Positions 22,280-34,800 of a DNA stretch of 64,000 nucleotides are shown here, piece by piece (positions within the stretch are counted from its first letter, which is position 1; the number at the start of each line of letters is the position of its first letter). The notes beneath the pieces were generated by a model. It was given only the letters and a program-made list of their open reading frames with translations. It was not told the DNA's origin and searched no databases. The stretch lies in contig JAHCVI010000006.1 of NCBI GenBank assembly GCA_019096155.1, positions 496,001 to 560,000 on the forward strand, written 5' to 3'. The stretch is from Staphylotrichum longicolle. Taxonomy: Eukaryota; Ascomycota; Sordariomycetes; Sordariales; Chaetomiaceae. Both the position numbers and the translations under genes were made by a program.

Positions 22280-22651
22280 TGTGATGGGCTCGGGCTTCAC
22301 CCGAGCAAGTAAGGTCTAGGCTTTGCCCAGACCGTAGACCGGGCCTACTACGAACCCCGACTGGAGACTAGACCCCGGCGAGATAGTCCGGGCTGGGCCC
22401 GAGTCAGACCCTAAACCGGATCCGACTCGAGCCGTAACAGGGCCTGAGTCAGACCTCAAACCGGATCTAGACAGGTCCTGGACCCTGTCTGACTCAGGGA
22501 CAAGCCGGACCTGACAGGGGCGCTGAAGGGACTGGACGATATAAGGCAAGAACCCTCTACGCCCTCCTGTATTGTACTTTTTCTCTCCTTAAGATAGTTG
22601 AATAGAACATTGTGCGCTTATCTGCAGTTGCTATAAGGCCGGCACCTTACA
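22280..22651 (+). repeat. 5' LTR of gypsy-B1
   Basis: TGTGATGGGC…CCTTACA, 372 bp. A perfect 7-bp inverted repeat with a 5-nt loop (GCTCGGG cttca CCCGAGC) lies at 22,288-22,306. A direct repeat of about 30 bp (GGGCC-GAGTCAGACC…AAACCGGATC) occurs twice around 22,395-22,470. Confidence 0.92.
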
Positions 22652-22668
22652 TTTCAACTATCTTCACA

Positions 22669-25600
22669 ATGGAAATACACGACTTGCACTTGGGGGACGA
22701 TACTATAACCCCTATCGAGACGACGACGCCGATCCAAACCCACCCCGACTTCGACATAGCCTAGCCTTAGACTATTAACAACCCCGATATAGAATGGGTT
22801 CAAGAGCACTTCCGAAGTATACGAGAAATACTCGAACGCCAAAACGCTAAGATCGAATCCCTCCGAGCAAACTAGGCGGCAACGGCCCCGGCTCCCGCGG
22901 CCCCGGCTACTCCCCGCCCCTGAGAAAACGCCTTCCAGCAGGACAACCCTTCGACGGTAAAAAGGAGCTCTTCTCGGCTTGGAGGGATACAATGGTATAT
23001 ACCCTCGAAGCAGACCGGGAATATATTAGAACCAACCGGGACTAGTGGGTATTCATTTGGTCGAACCTCACCCGCTAGGTTTAGATACGTGTTGTAGTGT
23101 ACTACGAATCGGGAGGGCCCTCCTACGGGTATAACCCGACGGCATTCCTCTACTACCTTGGAACCATTTTCTCGAACCCCTACGAGAAGACCTTGGCCCT
23201 ATCGGACCTGGAAGACCTCTGGTAAAGCGACAACGAACCGTTCCCCGCCTTTATCGTTCGCTTTAAAGCAGTCCTGTCGAAGGTAGGAGGGCTTGGTTGG
23301 AACGACGAGCTATGGATCGTCAAGCTATAGCACTGCCTCGCCCCAAGACTTAAGCTTTTAGGAGTAGGACGAGGCATTCCCCGTAACGACTACGGACAGG
23401 CAGTCGAGAGGTACCGAGAGATTACAACCAACTTCGAGGCTCTCCAACTTGGAAATAGGTATTAGCGAGGGAGAACCCGCCAAGCCGGATACCCCAATAG
23501 GAGCAGGGATGCAGATAGAGATACCCCGATAACGGATATCAACGTAATGCAAATCCGGTAGGGCAGGGTAGGGACGAATAGATCTAGAGGAAACCCCTAG
23601 TCAGGAAATAGGACGACCCTAGGAGACTATAGGCCTCGCGCGAAATAGGTTAGTCAAGAGATACGCGCCGCGTATAGGATAGCCGGGGCCTGTATTCGAT
23701 ACGGCTAGAAAGGACACTTCATCCCCGAGTGTACCTTCGCCCTAGCCGCTAGGCCATCGTAGTAGGAATACGCCCCGTTGGACATTCGGATCCTTGGCGT
23801 AGAAGGAGAAGAGGAGGAAGGTTACCCACTCTCCGAAGAAGACTAGGAATAGGAAAAAGAATAGCCTCCGAGCAGAGTCTTGCATAGAGGGCCGAAAGCA
23901 CCCTCCGACTTAATAGACGAATCGGTAGAGATTAGAAAGAGAATGGACGAACCTCCCTTCCTTATCCTAGTACTCCTGAACTCTACTAGCTTCGTAAATG
24001 CACAAGTAGATAGTGGGTGCTCTAGTTATAGCGCTATCAGCGAGAAGATGTGCTAGAAACTAGGAATTGAGCAACTTAGTTTGCCCACCGCTCGCGTCCT
24101 TAGGACCGTAGTCGGCCTATACCTAGGACGAAAAATAACGCGGATGGCGCGCGTTACAATGGACATCGACGGATGGACAAGCGAGGCTATATACTATATA
24201 GTTCCAGGCCTCGTATACGATATAATCTTGGGCCTCCTATAGATAAGGTATAGGAAGATCACTTTAGACGTAGACGCGGGTATCCTTATTGTTGGACGGA
24301 ACCTAGGCTCTAGGTAAAAGAATGCTCGTCGCGACCGAAAGAGATAGGAATCTCCTAAGTTATAGGGATGGTATTCGTAGCGTTGGTAAAGAGGGTATAG
24401 AGAAAAGGGGGCCCTCTAGAATAGCAAAGCACCTTCCTGGTGACGAGCCTCCGAGAGATGACGACTATATTGGAAGCGAGGCGCGCCCGACTTGGGCCCG
24501 AACCGGACCTGGTTTGGAACCTCCCTAAGGAATTAAGCGACTTCGCCGACCTCTTCGATAAGGAGAAAGCCAACGGACTCCCCTTATATCGAGGTCCTGC
24601 CGACTATTATATTAGACTTAAGATAGGCCTGGACGGAAAGACACCCGAACTCCCCTGGGGACCGTTATACAATATACTGCGAGACACCTCTTGGAAGTAT
24701 AGAAGTAAGTCGTTGACCTTATAGACAAGGGATGGATTTATACGAGTTCTTCGGTGGCTACGGCCCTATTCTCCTAGTCAAGAAGGGCGATAGAGGATAG
24801 AGATTCTATATAGATTATCGAGCCCTTAATAAAATTACCCGCTAAGATCGGTACCCCTTACCTCTTATTAAAGAGACGCTCCGGTCCTATTAGGGGCCCG
24901 GTGGTTTACGAAACTCGATGTCCGGGCGGCCTTCTACCGAATTCGAGTAGCTAAAGGGGACGAGCATCTAATAGCTTTCCGGACGAGGTTTGGACTCTTC
25001 GAATGGCTTGTCTACCCCTTCGGGCTAGTAGGCGTACCCGCTACATTCCAACGATATATCAACAATGCTCTCGGCCCGATACTCGGCGACTTTGTAATGG
25101 TATACCTCGACGATGTCCTTATCTACTTAGGGGGGAGTAGGAAGGAATATATAGAAAAGGTTAGGGAGGTATTTAGGAGGCTTTGGGAGGCCGGGCTCTC
25201 CTTAGACCTCAAGAAGTGCGTATTTACTACGAAAGAAGTCAAATACCTAGGTTACATTATAGAGGCCGGGGAACGGATCCGGCTAGACCCCGAGAAGCTT
25301 AGGGCTATTTAGAAATGGGAAGCGCCAAGCAAGGTGCGAGGGGTCCGGAGCTTCTTAGGGTTCGCCAACTTCTACCGAGACTTCATCCCTAACTTCTCCG
25401 AGAAGCCGTACCCCTGACACAACTCACCCGTAAGAATATCCCCTTTTATTAGGGGAAGGTAGAGCAGGAGGCCTTCGAAATGCTAAAAACTGCCTTTATA
25501 TCAGAACCGGTCCTCGCCCAATAGGACCCGGACAAGGAGATAATACTCGAAGCAGACTATTCGGGCTCGGCCCTAGGCGGATGTCTCTCTTAGCGGGGCG

Positions 25601-27520
25601 AAGATAGAGTCCTTTACCCCGTCGCCTACCACTCCGCGAAACTAACCCCTGCCGAACGGAACTATACTATATACGATAAGGAACTATTGGCTATTATCTC
25701 TTGCCTTAAAGCCTGGTCGGCGGAGTTGTATAGCGTTGCCGCCCCCTTCTAGATTCTTACCGACTATAAGAACCTCGAGTACTTTTCCCAGCCCCGATAG
25801 ATTAGCGAACGACAAGTACGTTAGGCTAAGACACTCTTACTCTTCAACTTCGAGCTTAGTTACCGCCTAGGCTCCTAGGCGTCGCGACTAGATGCCCTTT
25901 CCCGATAGGAATAGGGCCACTTAGGGGACGTACTACGGATAGTATAGCTCCTCCCCCCAATTACCCAGCTAAATATAGCAGGCATGTAAAAGGAGATCCC
26001 CTTGCCTATAGGGAGTATACTATTCGCGGACAGATAGCTTGCAGACCTCTAGGATCAAGGGGTTAAAGGGGGTAAATGCTATACCCACTAGCTCTAGGTA
26101 GTATAAGACAGGGTATAGAAGTTCCCCAAGAAAGCCGAAGCTGCCTATACCTAAATTATAGACTGCTCTCTCAACACTTAAGATATATTATAGTTCAAGG
26201 GAAGGCTCTAGCTCCCTATATAGGAGCCCCTTACTACTACAATCCTTCAACGAGTCTACGACTCCCCTATATCGGGCTACCTAGGCAGGAATGGCCTATT
26301 TAAAATGCTTTAGAGAGATTACTACTAGGATCTAATATCCCCTAACGCGAAACGGTTCGCCCGGAATTGCCATTAGTACCGAGGAGCTAAGTTTTCACGA
26401 CAGCTCCGGCAAGGACTACTCTAGCCCCTACCGATTGTAGACCGCCTTTAGAAATAGATCTCTATCGACTTTATAGTCGACCTCTCCGTAGGAGACAAGA
26501 CCGCCCCTAGGTACCTAATAGTTATTATCGACCGATTGTCTAAATATATATAGCTCGAAGCCATAAACTCGATGAAGGCCGAGGAATATGCTCTTCGCTT
26601 CCGCGACGTCTGGTGACGATTCTATAAGTTCCCATTATAGATCATTACCAATCGCGGCTCGAACTAGCTTAGTAAGTTTTAGACTATACTCTACAAAGCT
26701 ATTGGAATCGAATAGTTGCTATCCACCGCCTATTATCCCTAGATAGATGGTGGGATAGAGCGGATCAACCAAGAAGTTTAGGCGATCCTAAGGACTATCG
26801 TCACCTTTTCGTAGTATAACTAGCCCGAACATTTGCCGGCTACTAGCTTGCAATTAATAACTAGGACTCGATAGTTACAGGAATAAGTGCCAATTACCTC
26901 CTCTATAGATACGATATAAGTCCGATCTAACGGGTAACGACTCCTACTACCCCATCTCGAGTCTATAAGGAAAGGCTGCTAGTTTTCTCAAGCACTTAAA
27001 AGAAAGTATAGAGTGGACGTAGGCTACTATTGCGTACATATAGTAGCGGTAATAAGAGAATACAAACCGTTCTCGCCGCCTAGCGGAGAGGTTCGAAGTA
27101 GGCGATAAGGTATAGCTTTCCCTATATAATATTAAGACGAACCGACCTAGTCGGAAGCTTGACTAGGTTAATGCTAAGTACCGGGTAGTCGAGGTCCCTA
27201 CGCCCTTGACGGTAAAACTTGACATACTTTAGGGCCTTTACCTAGTCTTCTATATAGACCTGGTCGAGCGGGCAATATCCGACCCGCTCCCCTCCTAATA
27301 GGTTATAGATTCCTAGCCGGGACCTACTTGGGAACTATCGTATAACGGGGTCCTATAAAAGGAATACGAGGTTAAGGCTATTCTAGCCGCGTAGAATATA
27401 AGGGGAAGGGGGAATAGGCGCGACGTGCTAGTAAAATGGAGGGGTTACAACTCCCTAACTTAGGAACTACTCGAGAATATAGAAAGCACTATTATACTAG
27501 ATATATTCGAGCAGGATTAG
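22669..27520 (+). pseudogene. Gypsy-B1 gag-pol, RIP-inactivated
   Basis: From the ATG at 22,669 (MEIHDLHLGDDT) the frames give gag (22,669 to about 23,690), a zinc knuckle at 23,691-23,732 (CIRYG-stop-KGHFIPEC; second Cys changed to Tyr), protease VDSGCSSYSAI (DSG at 24,009-24,017), RT with YLDD intact at 25,103-25,114, RNase H (EADYSGSALGG near 25,549), integrase (CH-YRG finger; SIDFIVDL; ITNRGS; NQEV) and a chromodomain (EYEVKAILAA…VLVKWRGYNSL) ending near 27,520. The second integrase acidic residue reads AAT (Asn) at 26,650, where Asp is needed. Stops are nearly all TAG at former Gln or Trp codons. No frame is usable. Confidence 0.9.
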
Positions 27521-27788
27521 GGAGATGCCTATTATAATAACGGACCGGTTATAAATAGGAGGAGAGCAATAATACAGAGACGACTAGGGTGAATTAAGGC
27601 TAGTGCTATTTACATAACATTAATACAATTGGTTCCGCACTAGACGCGGGCGGACGAGAGACGTATATAGCAGGCGCCGAAAAAAACGCAGCGACGCGTT
27701 CCACTAGAGGAAGAAAAGAACGAAAACAGAAAACCCGGCGGAGGCCTAACTACTCCGACGCGACGACGCCATCCTAGGACTTAGAATC

Positions 27789-28961
27789 CTAAGCGGGGTC
27801 GACAAGGGCTACGTCGGTATCGGCAAGGGCGGCGTCGGCGTCGGCAAAGGCGGCCTCGTAACGAGCGCGTGCAATGGAAGCGGTATAGATACGCTCTACC
27901 GTACGCTCGGAGGGCGAGAGGGAGCGGTCGCGACGACGAGGGGTGAAAGGGAGGGGACCCGTAGCGCAACGCGAAGAATGAATGTAGCGTCTAGACCGAA
28001 GGGTCCGAATAGGCATAGGGGTGCCCGAGGCACGTCCAAACCGGGAGACGTAAACAGGCGAAACAGGGCCTAGGACACGTCTAGACCGAGAAGGGCGGGC
28101 GGGTGAGGAAGTACTTAGAACGCGCTCGACGAAGGCGGTATTAGTCGACGCGATAGTCGACATAGACTCGTTCATACTCCTTAGCTCGCGTATAAGGGTA
28201 TTGTTCTACGCTATAGCGCGGTTGTTAATACGTTAGGCCACCTCTAAAACGTTATTGTTAAAAGAGGGGCGGGGATAATACTCAAGCGGCGGGAAGGCAT
28301 ACTAGGAGCAGGTCCGGAGTTAACCAGGGCGAACTCAGCAAAAGAGCGGCGAGAGTTGCCCTCCTGACGGGGGCGAAGGCGAGGCGACCCGGGGTCCGGT
28401 TGGCTTGGGCTACGTCCAGTAGCGAGGAGAACGAATACACTAGGGCCGAGAACGCAGGAGCAAGGACGGCGTGCTTGGCGCGTTAGTTCGGGGTACAGGG
28501 GATAGTAGGAGAAATAAGGGCAGAGTTGTCCTTATAATAGGCGACGATACGCTTAATGCTAGTGCAGAGACGGGCGTTGTTCGCCTATAACTACAGATCC
28601 TAGACGCAGCTAGTATAAGCGGCGCGACACTCCTTATAGCCCGCGCCCGGCCGGGAGTGCAATGAACTCTAGTGCCGCTTAGAAGGCGGCGGATATATAG
28701 CAAGCAAAACTACTACTTTTCGAGCTAAAGGTCAAACTCTTTATCGGAAGAGTCGCCCTCTACAATATACCCGCCAAGGGATAGGCTCTAGTTCTTTTAA
28801 TACTTTTCAGGCACTATCAGCTCGCGTTACAAACGCGTACTAGATCTAGAGCAGAGGACTTACACTACGATCTTCGTTGTAGTCGCCGCCGGGACAACGG
28901 CCACCGCCACTACTACCGAGAGCGCCGGCCGCGAGAGATATACTAGAATTGTTCTTGTTAT
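27789..28961 (-). pseudogene. Antisense ORF inside gypsy-B1, unrecognised
   Basis: A minus-strand frame opposite to gag-pol in the segment between chromodomain and 3' LTR. It is most continuous in gypsy-B2 (41,041-42,216), where one frame runs about 390 codons broken only by TAG/TAA at positions that fit Gln or Trp. Readable stretches are SLGGYIVEGDSSDKEFDL, LLYIRRLLSGTRVHCTPGRG, KRIVAYYKDNSALISPTIP, a coiled-coil-like NNTLIRELRSMNESMSTIA, then an Arg/Ser-rich C-terminal part ending DTDVALVDPA. In this copy it is further split by single-base indels near 28,650 and 28,265. I do not recognise the protein. The start codon is unclear; the frame opens after a stop at about 28,962. Confidence 0.55.
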
Positions 28962-29375
28962 TTAGGCGTAGGAATCGCGCGCGAGGAGAGAAGGACGAGA
29001 GGTACGTTCGGGACGAACGCGCGGCGAGGTTAGAGTATTATTGTAGAGGTTGCAGGAAGAATTCGTAACGTACGTGGGGAGAAAGGAAGAAAAGGTCGGG
29101 GAGGAGACTACGTAGGGGAAAGGGAAGTTATAGAAGATAGCGGAGAGGAGGAAAGGTTGCTAAGGGAACGCGGCTCGAACCCAGTACGCGAGCCTGTTGT
29201 TTATAGGGCGCGTTTCGACGAAGGATACGCGGCTCCTAGAAGGAGCCGGAAGGAACCCGGCATAGGACCTGGGGGACGTCAATACGGAGTAGGTAGGCCG
29301 TTGCTAGGACGATAGGCGGCTTAGGAGGGGGTAGGACGAGCGGCCCTTTCGAAATAGCTTCTAGGGGAGGGGGTA

Positions 29376-29747
29376 TATAATGGGCTCGGGCTTTACCCAA
29401 GCAAGTAAGGTCTAGGCTTTACCTAGACCGTAGACCAGGCCTACTACAAACCCCGACCGGAGACTAGACCCCGGCGAGATAGTCCGGGCTAGGCCCGAGT
29501 TAGACCCTAAACCGGATCCGACTCGAGCCGTAACAGGGCCCGAGTCAGACCTCAAACCGGATCCAGATAGGTCCTAGACCCTATCTGACTCAAGGACAAG
29601 CCGGACCTGACAGGGGCGCTAAAGGGACTAGACGATATAAGGCAAGAACCCTCTACACCCTCCTATATTGTACTTTTTCTCTCCTTAAGATAGTTGAATA
29701 GAACATTGTACGCTTATCTATAGTTGCTATAAGGCCGGCACCTTACA
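29376..29747 (+). repeat. 3' LTR of gypsy-B1
   Basis: TATAATGGGC…CCTTACA, 372 bp, aligned without gaps to the 5' LTR. Most differences are C-to-T or G-to-A in the 3' copy (for example TTCACC to TTTACC, CCTGGACC to CCTAGACC), which also breaks the terminal hairpin. Confidence 0.92.
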
Positions 29748-29948
29748 TTTAGGGTTACAAAATTAAACTTAAGAAGGCGCTTAGTTAAAGTTCTTCAAGG
29801 TATATTATATAAATAAACTTTAGGATAACGAATTAAAGAGATATCTTAAAGCTAACTTTAAAATAGAGTATATTAGACCGTCGATATCTCTAGTAGGGTA
29901 CCCGATTCTTTTTATACTAAAGAAGGATAGAAGACTTTCTTCTTTTTT
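29748..29948 (+). pseudogene. Old gypsy RT scrap and junction with LINE2a
   Basis: TTTAG target duplication, then the N-terminal RT region of the old gypsy: ELKRYLKANFKIEYIRPS, then GYPILFILKKD, matching the gypsy RT pattern GxIRPSxSPxGxPxLFVxKKDG. It stops at a T run at about 29,948, where the LINE2a 5' end begins. Confidence 0.75.
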
Positions 29949-30331
29949 GCTTCGCCGACCCTACCACGGACAGTGGTCCAATCGGCCCAAAATAGTACCG
30001 TTGGAAAGCTCTCGAAAAGCTCTATCTACCCACACCTGTTGCAGCTGCGCGCGCGCGCCGCTGCGTGGCCGCAGGAGGTGTAGGAATTGGGAGAGCCTTC
30101 GCGGCGTCCACGGTCGAAGAAATCTCACGACTTCGCCACCACATCGCCACTGACATCACCACTCCTATATCGCCACCCACCTCGTCGTCGACCCACTTTT
30201 CCCCACTTTTTGGATCCACTTTTCCCATTGTTTATACCCCTTTCGGTTGCCCGGCCAACGACTATCAATAACAACAATTACCCCCTGAAAATCTAAAAAC
30301 GTTAAAATCGATAAAACCCTCAAAAACAACA

Positions 30332-31819
30332 ATGGCGACTACTGGCCTTGCTTCTAGCACCCATAACCTCCCAGTTACGGGCCTACTTCAACGCCCTACC
30401 CGGCACCTACCCAAGCCTACAGAGGCCCCCAGAGCCACCTCACGGCCTGGAAAGGAGCCCTGCAGAGGGCTCCTCGATGGCTTGGTGGCCTTGGTGCCAG
30501 CCGAACAGCAGGGTATAGCCCAGAGCCTTGCAAAGGAGGTCTATACCCTGTTCACTACTCTACAGCAGAACCAACCACTGCAACCCACCGAAGCAGTCAC
30601 TGTAACCAACCTGCAGAAGGTGGTTACAGAGGCTGTTCGAGCCGCTGTAGGCCCGGGCCCTACCCAGCGAGTCGCCCAGGGCCAGTCGTGGGCTACAGTG
30701 GCTGCCACAGCTTCGGCACCACTGATCCAGCCCACACAGCCCCCCCAGCCCACGAAGGCCATCCCTCATAGGATCAACCGTGAGATCCTAGTCCGGGGAG
30801 CCAACCTGCCAGCCGACCTAGCCAAACGAACCCCCGTCGAAATCGTCCAGGCAGTCAACCAAGCCTCGGCCAAGAAGGGAGCCATTGCAGCCCGAAAGCT
30901 ACCTAGTGGTGATACAGTGGTTACGTTCAGTGACCCCACTACTAAGGACTGGCATACGAAGAACAACCAATGGCTGCAGCAGGCCTTCGGCGACCAAGCC
31001 AAGGAGGCCTACAGAACCTTTACAGTCCTTGTAAAAGGCCTACGCAAGGCCGATTTACAGGGCACTACAAAGGAAGCCTTCGGTGCGGCCATAGGCCTTC
31101 GGTCCGTTGACCAGGTCAAATTCCGGCTTCCTACTAACCCAGGGTTCACCAGAGCCACTATATTAGTTACCTTGGAAAGCCAGGAAGAGGCCCGCAAGGC
31201 CTATAATCAGGGTGTGATTTGGAACGCCCAGATCCTAGACTGCGAGCCTTACTAGGCTGCCTTGGAGCCAAAGCAGTGCTTCAAGTGTTGGAAATAGGGC
31301 CATATACAGCGGTACTGCCGAAAGGAGGCCCTATGTAGCAGGTATAGTACCGGGACCCACGGGGAGGGCAAGGCCGCAGAGGCTCTTTGCCCTACTTACA
31401 GTGGCCAAATGCCCTATAAGTGCCCTAGTTGTAGTAGAGGGCACCCTACCTGGGCCAAGGAGTGCCCACAGAAGATCAAAGCCAAGGAAGAGGCCCGCGA
31501 AGCCTACCACCACCGACCCCGAGCCTTCGAACCACCTACTACCCAGCCAGGGCCAGTTTTTACCTTCCACAGACCCCAGCCACAGGAAGACGAAGAGGGC
31601 TTTCAAAGGGTTGGGGCAAAGAGGCCCCGGCTACAGAGAGGTTGGCAACCACTGACCTCAGTAGCCGGCAGGGACTCCTTACAGAGCCGAATCACCTTTG
31701 GCCCTACCCAGCCGACTACCCAGCTAACTACCCAGCCGACTACCCAGCCGACTACCCAGCCGACCACCCAGCCAACCACCCAGCCAGAGGATACCGCTAT
31801 AGAAAGCGATGAAAATTAA
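30332..31819 (+). pseudogene. LINE2a ORF1, two shared ambers
   Basis: Same 496-codon frame as in LINE1, with TAG at 31,253 and 31,295 and no private frameshift. It is the cleanest ORF1 of the window. N-terminal half differs from LINE1 by scattered substitutions (TTLQQNQPLQPTEAVTV for TTLQQTNHPLQPTEVVTV). Confidence 0.85.
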
Positions 31820-34800
31820 GATCCTACTCTAGAACACCGAAGGCAATAAGCAGGCGCTTGAGGCCCTGCTAGAGGAGGCCCAGTACGACCTCCTAGCGAT
31901 ATAGGAACCTTGGATCAACTGTCACACCAAGTCAACCTACTACCCCAGAAGCTCGAAATACTACCTGGTCCACACTTGCAACGGCCGGGCAGCTATATTC
32001 GTAAGCCGACAATTCAATATCGGGCAGTGGGAGTACGAAGCCACTGAGGACCACTGCAGAGTCTGGTTCCCAGGGCTGGGAAGCAGTGGACTAGAGCTCT
32101 GGTCTATCTACAACCCCTTCGACAATACCACCCTATCAACCCTACTTAACCGACCACTACCTACCTACCCAACGGTCCTTGCGGGGGACTTCAACCTCCA
32201 CCACCCACAGTGGGACCGGTACGACCGGTACCAACCAGAAGCCGAAGCCCTGCTAGAACTAGCAGCGCAGTGGGACTTGGACCTTCGAACCCCGGCCGGC
32301 TCAATTACCAGGGCCCCCCAGGGGACCCAACGGGGCCGCACGTCAACGATTGACCACTTCTGGGCCACTGTGGGCCTTCCAACGGCCTACTATGGCCTAG
32401 AGCACCGGGGGAAGTCAGACCACTACCCACAGGTCCTTGAAGTCTATACCAGTGGGCCTCCCCTACCACAGGCCCAGCTAGAGGGCTGGAATTGGAAGCT
32501 GATGAAGGAGAGCCGCGTGGAAGCCGAAGCGGCCTACCTACCACTCCGAATGGGCCTGCAAGACCCGGGGCCACAGGGCCTCAAAGCCCGAATCCAGGAT
32601 CAACAGGGCCTACAACAGGCCTTCGATCAGTTGATTACAGAGCTTCAGAGGGTAGCCGAACTGGCCACCCCCGGAAGAAGCCCAACAGAGGTTACGCCTC
32701 ACCCTGGTGGTCAGTGGAAGTCAAAGAGGCCCAACAACGGGCCAAAGAAGCCGAAAGACAACACAGGGAAGCCCCGTCAGGGTATAACAAACGGAGGCTC
32801 AACCAGAGCCTACAAGCCCTGAAAGCCACTATCAACCAGGGCAAGACGAAGGCTTGGAGGGCCACTGTTCAGAAGGCCACCCACCACCCAGACCTACTGT
32901 GGTCACTGGAACGATGGGCCCGTTGCAGAAGCTTCAACCCCCGGACCCCCCGAAGCTCCCGACCCTCAAAGACCCTAACCAGGGCCACGATCTCACTACC
33001 CACCAACAAAAGGCCGAAGCCTTGGCCACGAAATTCTTCCCCAGCCCAGTGGCTGATCTCACTGATATAGAGGACTCAGACCTACTACAACAGTGGGTTC
33101 CAGGGTTCGATATAGAGGTAGAGGTCACTGCAGGGGATATCGAAGCCACATTGTCACGAATCAGCCCTTGGAAGGCTCCGGGCGAGGACCTTCTACCCAC
33201 TGGCCTACTGAAGGCTTGCGGTCAACCACTGTATACGGTATTGGCCGTACTTACAGAGGCTTGCTTCTGGCTCGGCTGGTTCCCAGGCAGGTTCAAGAGA
33301 GCCAAGATAGTGGTTCTACAGAAGCCTGGAAAAACACCCGAAACCTACCGCACCCCTGCAGGCTATAGGCCTATAGCCCTCCTACCTACGGTTGGGAAGG
33401 TTATAGAGGCCTTAGTGGCCCGAAGGGTCACTAGGGCTGCTGAGGCCTACGGCCTATTACCCACTGAACAAATGGGTAACCGGGAGCACCGGTCCACTGA
33501 ACTAGCCATTCGGTTAGTTGTGGCTCAGGTCCAAGAGGCTTGGAGGCAACGGGCCACGGCCAGCCTCCTACAGTTGGATATTTCAGGTGCCTTCGACACT
33601 GTCAACCATACCCGGCTACTAGCCACCCCTCCGGGAACAGGGCTTCCCACAGTGGCTAGTGGTCTGGGTGAGGGCTTGGTTGACCAACCGCGTGGCTACC
33701 CTCCACTTCGACGGCCAGAAAACAGAAGACATACCAGTGGTTGCAGGGGTTCCACAGGGCTCACCACTCTCCCCAGTCCTCTTTATCCTCTATATAGCTT
33801 CGCTATATAAGGCTCTAAAACAGGACCACCCACTAGTTAGTATAGTGGGCTTTGCCGACGATACTAACCTTCTGGTCTTCGGGAGGAACCCCCAAGCCAA
33901 CGTCCAACAACTGGAAAAGGCCTGGAAGACTTGCCTACAGTGGGCATCTACCCGCGGTATGGCCTTTGCAGGCCACAAGTGTGAATTGATACACTTCAAC
34001 AAGTCCCACAGGCAGTGGCCAGACCCTGTGGCCCTTGCCTACCCACTAGGCAATGGCTATAGTGTGGTCAAACCAGTGGCCTCGGCCCGGTTCTTGGGGG
34101 TATGGCTTGACTGGAAGCTATCCTGGAAACCACATTGCCAGGCGGTGGAAAGGAAGCTGAAAACCCAGGATTTCGCTCTTTCGAGGATTGCAGCCAAAAC
34201 GTGGGGCCCCAGCCTATCCAAGGCTCGAGAGGTCTATACCAAATGCATCCGCAGTGCTATAGCCTACGGGGCCTCCACGTTCCACCAGCCAACGGCTCCA
34301 GGGGGGCAAACAAGCCACAGGGCCTAGCGAAGGCCCTGACGAGGGCCCAGAACCGAAGCCTTCGAATAGTAGTGGGGGCCTACAAGACCTCCCCTACTAG
34401 ATGCTTGGAAACAGAGGCTTGGGTACCCCCGTTGGACCTCTATTTCAACAAACGGCTAGCCGACTTCGAGGCCCGGCTACAGCAGAAGTCCCTACAAACA
34501 GGGGCTGGCCCAGAGGTCGAACGAACAACCCCAGGCCACTTGATCACAGAGGCTTGCAACAGAATCTACCACAGATTCAGGAAGTGGAAGAGCCGTGGCC
34601 CCAGGCCACAACAGGGCCCACAGCGACTTACACCCACTGAACAGGCCACTGTTACAGTGGGTAAGTGGGCCGACCAGCGGTGGAAAACAGGGAAGAAGAG
34701 CCACAAGAGGTTGACTACCGACGAAGTGGTCGAACTGGCTTGGCAGGCCCGTTGGGAAGACCACAGAACCCAACAGACGGCTAGCCCACAGAGAGCTGGC

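Larger units (their letters stand above)
22280..29747 (+). mobile_element. Gypsy-B1: chromodomain Ty3/gypsy retrotransposon
   Basis: Complete 7,468-bp LTR element with 372-bp LTRs (22,280-22,651 and 29,376-29,747) and a 5-bp target duplication TTTAG at 22,275-22,279 and 29,748-29,752. Order gag, protease, RT, RNase H, integrase, chromodomain identifies a chromovirus-type gypsy. A further 1.8 kb between the chromodomain and the 3' LTR holds a long antisense frame. The element is dead: dozens of ambers and altered catalytic residues. The 3' LTR carries many more CpA-to-TpA and TpG-to-TpA changes than the 5' LTR. Confidence 0.93.

Noticed and set aside
24322..24528. 68-codon ORF beginning MLVATERDRNLL, repeated in each gypsy-B
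   Set aside because: Shifted-frame reading of gypsy-B pol between protease and RT; the pol frame nearby has the conserved LPKELSDFADLFDKEK segment.
27789..28961. Antisense ORF as a normal host gene
   Set aside because: It lies wholly inside the LTR element in all three copies and carries the same kind of RIP nonsense changes as gag-pol, so it is treated as part of the element.
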